Positions 1 through 8,017 of a stretch of 37,959 nucleotides of DNA are shown one piece after another. Made by a program: the position numbers and the translations under genes. The stretch is taken from NCBI GenBank assembly GCA_016932595.1, contig JAFGCP010000082.1, forward strand, positions 1 to 37,959. The letters run 5' to 3'. Within the stretch, counting starts at the first letter, position 1, and each line of letters begins with the position of its first letter. The notes below the pieces were generated by a model. The model made no database searches. It had not been told where the DNA came from and saw only the letters and a list, made by a program, of their open reading frames with translations. Source of the DNA: Deltaproteobacteria bacterium (lineage in GTDB: Bacteria; Desulfobacterota; WTBG01; CAIYCZ01; CAIRTM01).

Positions 1-200
1 GGGGGGGGGGGGAGCGACTTCTCTTTTTCGTGATGATTCCCTCAGTCTGGCTTATGGGCTGCTTTTAAATTTTCTGAAAGTTTTTATGCCCCGCCTGAGA
101 TCAACTTGCCACCATCGGACTATTGTGCGGCAGAACAAATCCCCACATATGACAATGTTGATCCCGATTACTCCTTTGAAGTCTATATTTGATGGGCACA

Positions 201-232
201 TTGCAGGGGTTCAAAATTTTGGACCCCTGCAA
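201..232. repeat. 32-bp near-perfect palindrome TTGCAGGGGTTCAAAATTTTGGACCCCTGCAA
   Basis: Read directly: the arms are reverse complements except for one T/G position; no flanking T-tract on either strand. Confidence 0.85.
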
Positions 233-314
233 AACAATCAAGGTGCGCACAAAAGCAGCCTTTGCGGTTGACATAACACCACATATGAGGCCGCCCGCCG
301 CACATTTTTCGCCC

Positions 315-410
315 GGAAGCCCTGCCCGTATCTTGCGCCCATAAGTTACATTGACACATCATCATCCTCGTCGTATATTCTCTCCATCCTAAAGCGAGGT
401 CCTAGCAATT
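315..410 (+). repeat. Promoter-bearing direct repeat, copy A
   Basis: ggaagcCctgcccgTatcttgCgccc...ttacattgacaca...tatattCtCtccatc..aaagcgag.tcct..caat is shared with 3073-3166. Confidence 0.75.
351..379 (+). promoter_or_regulatory. Sigma70-like promoter TTGACA-N17-TATATT
   Basis: -35 at 351-356, 17-nt spacer, -10 at 374-379. Confidence 0.65.
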
Positions 411-617
411 GAGAAGGTAAAGGTTTTCAGGTATACGCACGGGTGGAGTGATTCTTAAAGTGAGGTAACTTCTGGGGGAGAAGTCAATTGCCTGGTAAGC
501 AGAGCCTCAATCCTGTTTTATATCATTTATCTTGACATGGAAGCAGGTCTGTTTTAAGTTTTGTTTGCAGCAAAGCGATTTACTACACAATACTAACTGC
601 TTACAGGAGGATGTAAA

Positions 618-1076
618 ATGAAAAAAGTTCTGCTGACCAGTTTGGTACTATTGCTAACAGTTTCCGGGGCTGTTTTTGCTGCCCCACCAAGGGACAACTG
701 TGGTTGCGGACTGGGCTCAATGCTTTTCGAAGGGAAGTCCGGCTTTGTCCAGCAGATTCTTGCGTCAACTACAAACGGCAGCTTCGGCTCACAGACTTTT
801 GGCATCAGTTCAGGGACATCTGAGTGTAAACAACCGACACATTTTGCATCCAATGAAGAGCTGAATATCTTTGTTGCCGAAAATATGGATAATATAGCCA
901 AGGACGCGGCCATGGGCAAGGGTGAGTATCTGGATACTCTGGCAGGGCTCATGGATGTTCCTGAGTCCAATCGCGTTGAATTTTCGCAGATGCTCCAGGA
1001 TAATTTTTTGAAAGTTTTCCCTGATGCCTCTGTCAGTCATGCGGATGTGATTGAGAATATTGCAAGCCTTATGTAG
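618..1076 (+). CDS. DUF3015-like exported protein
   Basis: ORF with clear signal peptide (MKKVLLTSLVLLLTVSGAVFA), Shine-Dalgarno 'aggagg', and DUF3015-like CGxGSxxF...FGI(S)SGTS pattern. Confidence 0.75.
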   Translation: MKKVLLTSLVLLLTVSGAVFAAPPRDNCGCGLGSMLFEGKSGFVQQILASTTNGSFGSQTFGISSGTSECKQPTHFASNEELNIFVAENMDNIAKDAAMGKGEYLDTLAGLMDVPESNRVEFSQMLQDNFLKVFPDASVSHADVIENIASLM

Positions 1077-1077
1077 T

Positions 1078-3027
1078 ATGATTAAGAGCTTGGCAGTAAC
1101 GGCTATACAAGGAAGATACGGGCGACGTTTCGTATCTTCCTTTTTTTTTACGCTGGTTTTCCTTATGTCGGCTGTTTGCTTTCCCCGAGAGGGTTCCCTG
1201 GTTGACCTTCTGGTGGAGCAGGCCATAGCTGAAAAACTCCATGAAGACGAGTACTGGCTTATTTTGCTTCACTATAAACAGGGAATTTCAGGTTTTGAGA
1301 GCAAAATCGATGACCCTGATTTTTTTCTTTCTGAAAAGGGGAAGCATAATCCGCTTGCTGAACTTGAAGCAACGCTTCGCGCTTTTTTTCAGGAAGATGA
1401 AGAAAAAGCAAAAGAAGTGCTTTGCCGTTTTACAGCACGCTATTTCTGGCTGAAAAAAAAGCTGAACTTTGATGCACCAGAACGTACCTCTGACGGTTGC
1501 GAGGCCTTTGATACCATTCTTAAGCAGATCAAGCCGGACTCTGCAGCGCTGATATTTCCAACAGCTCATATTAATAGCCCTTCCTCAATGTTTGGGCATA
1601 CGCTGATTCGGATCGATTCTGCTGAAAAAAGCCTTCTCCTCTCGCATGCTGTCAGCTATGCAGCACAAGCACATGATAAGAATGGCCTTCTTTATGCGTT
1701 TAAGGGCATTTTCGGTATCTACGAGGGCTATTTTTCAATTCTTCCCTATTATCAGAAGGTAAAACAATACGGTGATATTGATCACCGGGATATTTGGGAA
1801 TACCAGCTTAACCTCACGGACGATGAAATATATTTAATGCTGCTGCACCTGTGGGAGCTGCAGGGTATTTATTCAGACTATTTTTTCTTTGATGAAAACT
1901 GCGCATATACGCTGCTGTTTTTGCTTGATGCCGCACGGCCGAGCTTAAAGCTTACCGACGATTTAAGTCTCTGGGTGATGCCGATTGATACCATCAGGCT
2001 GATGATGCAAAAAAACCTCATAGAAGAGGTGATCTACCGGCCGTCAAAATCAACAAAGATAAAATATCTTATTTCCGCCGCCGGGGAGGAAGAGCAGGAC
2101 ATTGCGCTTCAAATATATGACGGCGCTGTCCGCTCAGACGATGTTTTAAAAAAGGATTTTACGCAGGCGGAAAAAGCAAACGTTCTTGATCTGGTAATGG
2201 AATACTCGCAATACAGGTACTCGCGGAAAGAGCTCACAAAGGAAAAATACTTTGATGTTTTTTTAAGCGCCTCAAAAACACGAAGCACAATTAAAAACAA
2301 TGATTCATATTTGGGCAATATCCAGGTCCCGGTTCGTCCTGAAAAGGGACATAAGCCGAACAGACTGGGTGTGGGGCTTGGCGTGTTAAACAGTCGTGAC
2401 AGACGCCATGATGAGTTTTTTCAGGAGATAAGAATACGACCGGCATATCATGATCTTCTTTCTAATGACCGGGGATATGTCAAAGGCGCTCAGATTGATT
2501 TTATGAATCTGGCCCTGCGCTATTTTTCGTCCGATACAAGGCTGCGGCTGGAAAAATTTGATATTCTCAACATTATTTCAATTTCGGATAGGGACAGGTT
2601 TTTTAAACCTGTTTCATGGAAAGTAAGCACCGGTTTTTACCGTCAGATGTTACCCGGACGAAAGCGGGCCCTTTTTTATCAATTGGCCGGCGGTGGCGGT
2701 TATGCCTGGAAGCATGATTTTTTTGGCGCCTTTTATATAACGGCTGACGGGGAACTTGATGTGAGCGGAAGGATACATGATTCTTTTACCCTTGGTCTGG
2801 GGGCTTCAGCAGGGCTTTTAAAAGAATTCTCAAGCAGATATAAAACCAATCTGTTTATTCGGCCTATGTATTTTATGCCGGGGGACAGCCATGCCGGTGT
2901 TGCATGGAAACTAATAAATCAGGCTTCAATAACCACCAATACAGCCCTGTCTCTTGAGCTTTCAGGAAAAGATTCTTTCAAACAGTATGAATCAACATCG
3001 CTGCTTTGTTTCCACGTCTATTTTTGA
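1078..3027 (+). CDS. DUF4105 (Lnb N-terminal periplasmic domain-like) exported protein
   Basis: Motif SPSSMFGHTLIRID and following region typical of DUF4105; ATG at 1078 follows the previous stop at 1076, inside ORF 1051-3027. Confidence 0.8.
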   Translation: MIKSLAVTAIQGRYGRRFVSSFFFTLVFLMSAVCFPREGSLVDLLVEQAIAEKLHEDEYWLILLHYKQGISGFESKIDDPDFFLSEKGKHNPLAELEATLRAFFQEDEEKAKEVLCRFTARYFWLKKKLNFDAPERTSDGCEAFDTILKQIKPDSAALIFPTAHINSPSSMFGHTLIRIDSAEKSLLLSHAVSYAAQAHDKNGLLYAFKGIFGIYEGYFSILPYYQKVKQYGDIDHRDIWEYQLNLTDDEIYLMLLHLWELQGIYSDYFFFDENCAYTLLFLLDAARPSLKLTDDLSLWVMPIDTIRLMMQKNLIEEVIYRPSKSTKIKYLISAAGEEEQDIALQIYDGAVRSDDVLKKDFTQAEKANVLDLVMEYSQYRYSRKELTKEKYFDVFLSASKTRSTIKNNDSYLGNIQVPVRPEKGHKPNRLGVGLGVLNSRDRRHDEFFQEIRIRPAYHDLLSNDRGYVKGAQIDFMNLALRYFSSDTRLRLEKFDILNIISISDRDRFFKPVSWKVSTGFYRQMLPGRKRALFYQLAGGGGYAWKHDFFGAFYITADGELDVSGRIHDSFTLGLGASAGLLKEFSSRYKTNLFIRPMYFMPGDSHAGVAWKLINQASITTNTALSLELSGKDSFKQYESTSLLCFHVYF

Positions 3028-3072
3028 TCAATACTGTTTTGTCACGGATTTAAAGCTTGAATTGTGCATACA

Positions 3073-3166
3073 GGAAGCACTGCCCGCATCTTGAGCCCGT
3101 ATTTACATTGACACACAACCCCCCTTAATTTATATTCTGTCCATCTCAAAGCGAGTTCCTGTCAAT
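3073..3166 (+). repeat. Promoter-bearing direct repeat, copy B
   Basis: Clear similarity to 315-410 by eye. Confidence 0.75.
3108..3136 (+). promoter_or_regulatory. Sigma70-like promoter TTGACA-N17-TATATT upstream of the AlkD-like gene
   Basis: -35 at 3108-3113, -10 at 3131-3136, CDS starts at 3169. Confidence 0.7.
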
Positions 3167-3168
3167 AT

Positions 3169-3900
3169 ATGTTTAAGAAAATTATCCATGATCTCGCACA
3201 GCTTGCCGATCCGGAGCAGGCCGAGGTGCTGCGGGGGTTTTTCAAGACCGGGCCGGGCCAGTACGGGGAAGGGGATGTGTTTCGCGGGATCAAGGTGCCG
3301 GTGCTCCGGCAAATCGTGAAAAAATATCCCGGCCTGCCCCTTGCCGATGCGGAAAAACTGCTGCATGCGCCGCATCATGAAGACCGCATGCTCGGGCTGC
3401 TTTTTCTTGTGGCAGCCTTTGAAAAAGGCGGGCCTGAACTCAGGAGGCGGATTTACCGGCTGTACCTTGCCAATACGCGCTTCATCAATAACTGGGACCT
3501 TGTGGACGCAACCGCACCCCATATTGTCGGGGCATACCTGTTTGACCGGAACCGGGCACCGCTGCGGCGCCTGGCGCTCTCAGGTCTGCTGTGGGAGCGG
3601 CGCATAGCCATTGTCGCCACATTTTATTGTATCCGGCGGGGACAGTTTGAGGATACGCTTGAGCTTGCCGCCATGCTTCTTGATGACAAACATGATTTGA
3701 TTCATAAGGCTGTTGGCTGGATGCTGCGGGAGGTGGGCAAGCGCGACCGCGAAGCTGAAGAGATTTTTCTGCGAGTCCACTGCAGCCGCATGCCCCGCAC
3801 CATGCTGCGCTATGCCATCGAACGGTTTCCCCGTGAGAAGCGCCAGCTCTATCTCGGCGGCCTCAGCGCAGCCCGGCAGCGAAAGGCTGTTTTAAGTTGA
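3169..3900 (+). CDS. DNA alkylation repair protein, AlkD-like HEAT-repeat glycosylase
   Basis: YFKTGPGQYGEGD-like FFKTGPGQYGEGDVFRGIKVPVLRQI, NNWDLVDATAPHIVGAYL, DLIHKAVGWMLREVGKRD: AlkD family signatures. Confidence 0.92.
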   Translation: MFKKIIHDLAQLADPEQAEVLRGFFKTGPGQYGEGDVFRGIKVPVLRQIVKKYPGLPLADAEKLLHAPHHEDRMLGLLFLVAAFEKGGPELRRRIYRLYLANTRFINNWDLVDATAPHIVGAYLFDRNRAPLRRLALSGLLWERRIAIVATFYCIRRGQFEDTLELAAMLLDDKHDLIHKAVGWMLREVGKRDREAEEIFLRVHCSRMPRTMLRYAIERFPREKRQLYLGGLSAARQRKAVLS

Positions 3901-3925
3901 CACCAGTGCCCTGATGGCCTAGTGT
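3897..3925 (+). promoter_or_regulatory. Possible promoter TTGACA-N17-TAGTGT overlapping the AlkD stop codon
   Basis: TTGACA at 3897-3902 and weak -10 at 3920-3925, upstream of the SLC13 permease. Confidence 0.4.
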
Positions 3926-3977
3926 TTTTCCAATTCAGGCATACACTATCCGAATATGTGTTGTTAGTTACTTCAAG

Positions 3978-5759
3978 GTGCACAGGCCTTTTATGACCGC
4001 TGCCGCCCTTATCACCATCGCCTGTATTGTTGGCGCCCTGGCCGTTATGGCCGCTGGGCTTATCCGTGCAGAGCTCGCCCTGTTCGGCGCGCTCGGCCTC
4101 CTCATGCTGCTTGGTGTCATTGATCCTTCGCGGGCGCTGAGCGGTTTTGCCAATCAGGGCATGCACACGGTTGCCCTGCTGTTTATTGTAGCCGAAGGTG
4201 TTCGCCGCAGCGGCATCATGGAAACAGCCATACGGCTGCTGTTCGGAACGACGAGAAAGATGCTGTCTGCGCAGGTGCGGCTGCTCATACCCATGGCGGG
4301 GGCGAGTGCGTTTTTCAACAATACCCCCATTGTGGCCATGCTGCTGCCGGTGGTGCGCAGCTGGTGCCGTTCGGTACAGCTGCCAGCCTCCCTCATGCTC
4401 ATACCGCTCAGCTATGCAACCATTCTCGGCGGGCTCTGCACCATCATTGGCACAAGCACCAACCTTGTCGTGGCCGGCATGGTGAAAACCGCAGGGCTCC
4501 CCGTTCCCGGCTTTTTCGAGATCGGCAAAGTCGGCCTGCCAATTTGTGCTGCCGGCCTTTTGCTTATTTTTGCTCTCAGCCGGCTGCTTCCCCGCCGAAA
4601 GCCCGAGGATCTGCTGGGAGAAGACCCTCGTTCTTTTACCTCGGAATTTATCGTCGAGCCTGACGGCCCCCTGGCAGGAAAGCGCATTGATGAAATACGC
4701 GTTTCTGCTTTTCAGCGGCTGTTTCCGGTTGAAATTGAGCGCGGAGAAACTATTATCCCGGCGCCCCATGGCGGAGAGATGCTGCAGGCAGGCGACCGGC
4801 TTGTTATTGCCGGCGAGGCAGGGCATATCATCGAAGCCCAGGGGATACCGGGCCTGCGCAGCGCCCGTGACCATCAGTTCGGACCTGATGAGCCGGAGCG
4901 GCGCAGGCGCCAGGTAGAAATCGTCGTCAGTCACACCTGCCCGCTGGTGGGGCATTCGGTCGGCGACGGCAGCTTCCGCCGCCGCTACAATGCCGCGGTC
5001 ATTGCTGTTGCTCGCCATGGCGAGCGCGTGGAGCGGCAGGGCCTCAAGGGCTGGAGGCTCCAGGCCGGCGACTCGCTGCTCGTCGAGGCTGCGCCGGGGT
5101 TTATCTGGCAGCATCGCTTCAATCCGGAGTTTTACGTTGTCACCGACCGGCCCGAGCTTGCCCCTACCGAGCCCCGCCATGTGCGCGTGACCATGGCCAT
5201 ATTCATTGCCATGATAGCTCTTGCGGCCTGCGAGGTGCTCACCATGTTCCAGGCTTCCCTGGCTGCGGCCTTTCTGCTCATCGGCCTGCGGGTGATCTCA
5301 TGGAACGATGCCCGCGCATCGCTTGACACGGGGATACTCCTTGCCATAGCCGCTGCCGTCGGCCTGGGCGAAGCCATGGTTGCAAGCGGCGCTGCTGACG
5401 TGCTCGCAGGCTATGCCGTGAGCCTCGGGGGCGATAATCCCTGGCGGGCCATGGCGCTCATCTATATTGCCACGGTTATCTGCACCGAAGTAGTCACCAA
5501 TACTGCCGCAGCAGCGGTCATGATTCCTCCTGCTCTTGCAACAGCCCATCGCCTGGGTGTCAGTTATGAGCCTTTTGTATTTGCGGTCATGGTTGCCGCA
5601 AGCGCAAGCTTCATAACCCCCATCGGCTACCAGACAAACCTTATGGTATACGGCCCCGGAGGCTACCGCTTTACCGATTATATGAAAATCGGCATACCCA
5701 TGAGCCTCGCTGTCGGCGTACTGGCCATTGGCCTTATTCCCCGGATATGGCCGTTTTAG
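3978..5759 (+). CDS. SLC13-family permease with central TrkA-C/RCK_C domains
   Basis: Multi-TM ORF; GTSTNLVVAGM and TEVVTNTAAAAVMIP...TPIGYQTNLMVYGPGGYRFTDYMKIG are SLC13 signatures; central soluble region has two RCK_C-like repeats. ATG at 3993 is an alternative start. Confidence 0.9.
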   Translation: MHRPFMTAAALITIACIVGALAVMAAGLIRAELALFGALGLLMLLGVIDPSRALSGFANQGMHTVALLFIVAEGVRRSGIMETAIRLLFGTTRKMLSAQVRLLIPMAGASAFFNNTPIVAMLLPVVRSWCRSVQLPASLMLIPLSYATILGGLCTIIGTSTNLVVAGMVKTAGLPVPGFFEIGKVGLPICAAGLLLIFALSRLLPRRKPEDLLGEDPRSFTSEFIVEPDGPLAGKRIDEIRVSAFQRLFPVEIERGETIIPAPHGGEMLQAGDRLVIAGEAGHIIEAQGIPGLRSARDHQFGPDEPERRRRQVEIVVSHTCPLVGHSVGDGSFRRRYNAAVIAVARHGERVERQGLKGWRLQAGDSLLVEAAPGFIWQHRFNPEFYVVTDRPELAPTEPRHVRVTMAIFIAMIALAACEVLTMFQASLAAAFLLIGLRVISWNDARASLDTGILLAIAAAVGLGEAMVASGAADVLAGYAVSLGGDNPWRAMALIYIATVICTEVVTNTAAAAVMIPPALATAHRLGVSYEPFVFAVMVAASASFITPIGYQTNLMVYGPGGYRFTDYMKIGIPMSLAVGVLAIGLIPRIWPF

Positions 5760-5796
5760 TCTCCCGCCTTTGCCTGCAGGCAGTAGCAGGGGCCAA

Positions 5797-6189
5797 TCAC
5801 CGAATGAACTGTATGCTCCAGGGGTAGTTGTAATATTCGCCCCGGCTGGATGCCACGATTGCCTTTATTGTCGCCACCAGGGCGAAGATGCCAAAGCCTA
5901 TCATCATAAGAATGCCGATCAGCACGAAGGACAGCAGCAGGCCTGCCAGCATGGCGATGAGGAATGTTAGCTGGAAGTTCATGGCCTGCCGGGCATTATA
6001 GTCGACAAAGCCGTACTGGTCTTTTTTTATCAGCCAGATAACCAGAGGCCCGATAATATTACCCAGCGGCACTATGCACCCGGCAAACACAGCCACATGG
6101 CAGAACATGCCCCAGTTTTTTTCATCCTGGGACAGCACGGCTTTGTCCCCGGTATCGCCCAGGGTTTTTGTCTGTTTGCGGTCCTCCAT
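5797..6189 (-). CDS. DUF4870 domain-containing membrane protein
   Basis: NWGMFCHVAVFAGCIVPLGNIIGPLVIWLIKKDQYGFVDYNARQAMNFQLTF signature. Confidence 0.88.
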   Translation of the reverse strand: MEDRKQTKTLGDTGDKAVLSQDEKNWGMFCHVAVFAGCIVPLGNIIGPLVIWLIKKDQYGFVDYNARQAMNFQLTFLIAMLAGLLLSFVLIGILMMIGFGIFALVATIKAIVASSRGEYYNYPWSIQFIR

Positions 6190-6267
6190 TTTTTATGGCT
6201 CCTGTGCGGGGATGTGCACTGAGGTGTTCGCCAAGATGTATACAGCAGGCCTTTAACTTTCTCCAGC

Positions 6268-6305
6268 ATAAAAAATGGCGGCCAGGCGAAACGCTGCGCC
6301 GCCAT
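6268..6305 (-). terminator. Rho-independent terminator-like hairpin (minus strand)
   Basis: ATGGCGGC/GCCGCCAT stem with inner GGCG/CGCT pairing followed on minus by TTTTTT. Confidence 0.6.
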
Positions 6306-6399
6306 GAAAACTGCATTTCATATTCCTGGTATCTCTACAGCCTGACAGAAAAGCCTGCATTTGATTGTATGTGTTTGTTGTATTTTTGTGCCTTAAAAC

Positions 6400-6429
6400 A
6401 AAAAAAGGGGGAAACAATCGATCCCCCTT
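6400..6429 (-). terminator. Rho-independent terminator for the 6474-7115 gene (minus strand)
   Basis: AAGGGGG ... CCCCCTT stem followed on minus by TTTTTTG. Confidence 0.65.
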
Positions 6430-6473
6430 AGATGTTTTGAACATTCGCTTCAGCGCCTCAAAAGCTGGCCGGG

Positions 6474-7115
6474 CTAATTCAACCTCTGGATTACCGTGGC
6501 GCAGGTTTTGAGAAGTGTCCTGACACCGGCCTTCAGTGCGGGGCTGTCGTCCATGGCTTTGGCCAGGGCCGGAGAATACTCATAAAACAAATCCACCGCT
6601 TTTTGGCCGAATCGGGTTTTGTTTAGGACTTGATCTCTGAAAGTGCGGAGCGCATTCAGGCTCCCGCTGTCTTCGCTCAGGGCGGTCCGCGCCGCGCACC
6701 TCTCTTTAATCTCAAAGCTCCACTGTAAAAGCAGTTCATTGTTGTAATAAAACTCTACCTGCCACTGGCCGGGCATATTCATTGTTTCTGTTCCGAATAT
6801 TTTCATGGTTCTGCTCATGCACTCAAGATTTGTCGAGTTCACCGTGTCAGTGTCCCCGTCTATATAGAGCATCCCCTCATGGTACCACTTTGTTTTGTAT
6901 GTATCCCCAATAAAAGAATCATCAAAAGAAACAAAAAAACAAGCCTGCTTTTTATTTTCATAATACGTATTCACGACGCGAAGACGCGCAGGATCGCAGC
7001 TGGATGGCTCGGCATCGGTCATGAAAGCATTTGTGATAACGATAGCATTGGCAGTGCTTGCCGTAAAAAGAAATGCTAAACCTGCCAGGAGACTTTTCAA
7101 TTCCTTCATTGTCAC
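6474..7115 (-). CDS. Exported protein with a degenerate CFI-box-like C-terminal region
   Basis: Signal peptide MTMKELKSLLAGLAFLFTASTANA; C-terminus LRTFRDQVLNKTRFGQKAVDLFYEYSPALAKAMDDSPALKAGVRTLLK matches my recollection of the CFI-box CTERM consensus. Confidence 0.65.
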   Translation of the reverse strand: MTMKELKSLLAGLAFLFTASTANAIVITNAFMTDAEPSSCDPARLRVVNTYYENKKQACFFVSFDDSFIGDTYKTKWYHEGMLYIDGDTDTVNSTNLECMSRTMKIFGTETMNMPGQWQVEFYYNNELLLQWSFEIKERCAARTALSEDSGSLNALRTFRDQVLNKTRFGQKAVDLFYEYSPALAKAMDDSPALKAGVRTLLKTCATVIQRLN

Positions 7116-7473
7116 CTCCTATGTGAAATACGCTGCTCGTTTTGAACAACCTGAAAACCGGGTACGCAGAATGGTAAAAACACTAATCTACTAAGTGCCA
7201 TGATTGTTCAATTTGTCAATAATAAATTTCTATTTATTCCAGTCAGCTGAACCGCAGCCCTGAGCTGTGTCCTGTAGTAAACTGCCTGAAAAACGGGGTG
7301 GCTGCCTGCTGCTTCACCCCAAAAAACGCCAGGGCATGCGCCTTGCAGGCGTGCATGAACATCCTGCAGGGCATCTATCAATCAGGCGTGAACGGGTCTG
7401 TTCGATTGGTGCGGCGCCCGGATTGAATTTCCCGGGAGCACAGACAGGCCAGCACTTTTTTTGTGCGTTTCTC

Positions 7474-7502
7474 TTGACTCACAGCCGGCGGCATGCTAAA
7501 TA
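7474..7502 (+). promoter_or_regulatory. Promoter TTGACT-N17-TAAATA for the arsR-like/permease operon
   Basis: -35 at 7474-7479, -10 at 7497-7502. Confidence 0.6.
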
Positions 7503-7524
7503 TGAACATATGATCATATATTCA
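7503..7524. promoter_or_regulatory. Candidate ArsR/SmtB-type operator
   Basis: TGAACATATGATCATATATTCA: 22-bp palindrome with one mismatched pair, abutting the -10 and 8 bp before the regulator start. Confidence 0.7.
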
Positions 7525-7532
7525 GTGAATTC

Positions 7533-7895
7533 ATGGTAATCAAAAATCAGGATATCTGTCAGGTCAAGTGCATCAATCCCGGGAAGATAGCCCGGACCCG
7601 CCGGGCTATGGCCTCGGAAGCCGACTGCGCCGGCCTTGCAGGCATTTTTAAAGTTCTGGGAGATGTGACGCGTGTGCGCATGCTGCAGGCCCTGTCGATT
7701 CAAGAGCTCTGCGTGTGCGATCTTGCGGCTGCGCTTGATCTGAACCAGTCGGCGGTTTCTCATCAATTGCGGCTTTTACGCTCGGCACGGCTGGTGAAAT
7801 ACCGCAAAGACGGCAAGGTGGTGTATTACAGCCTTGATGATGACCATGTGAAGACCCTGTTTGACCAGGGCCTTGAGCATGTGCAGGGGGGGTGA
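7533..7895 (+). CDS. ArsR/SmtB-family metal-responsive transcriptional regulator
   Basis: ELCVCDLAAALDLNQSAVSHQLRLLRSARLVKYRKDGKVVYYSLDDDHVKTLF. Confidence 0.93.
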   Translation: MVIKNQDICQVKCINPGKIARTRRAMASEADCAGLAGIFKVLGDVTRVRMLQALSIQELCVCDLAAALDLNQSAVSHQLRLLRSARLVKYRKDGKVVYYSLDDDHVKTLFDQGLEHVQGG

Positions 7896-7912
7896 GTGTG
7901 AAAGAAAGAACC

Positions 7913-7940
7913 CAGAAGTCAGGAGCCGGAATTCGGAAGG
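7913..7940 (+). repeat. Degenerate heptanucleotide repeat tract
   Basis: CAGAAGT CAGGAGC CGGAATT CGGAAGG, four consecutive 7-mers. Confidence 0.65.
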
Positions 7941-8017
7941 AAAAAAAGAGAATGCGCAGGAGAGATGCCGGGCTTCGGGAACCATGATTCAGACGCCGGG
8001 TCCGGAGATAAAAGTAT

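Noticed and set aside
1-12. Run of 12 G at the very start
   Set aside because: Most likely a contig-edge or sequencing artefact; no biological inference possible.
3849-5180. 443-aa ORF on the minus strand
   Set aside because: Antisense shadow of the AlkD/SLC13 genes; low-complexity composition and no recognisable domain.
7267-7539. 90-aa ORF before the ArsR gene
   Set aside because: Overlaps the promoter and operator and has no recognisable family.
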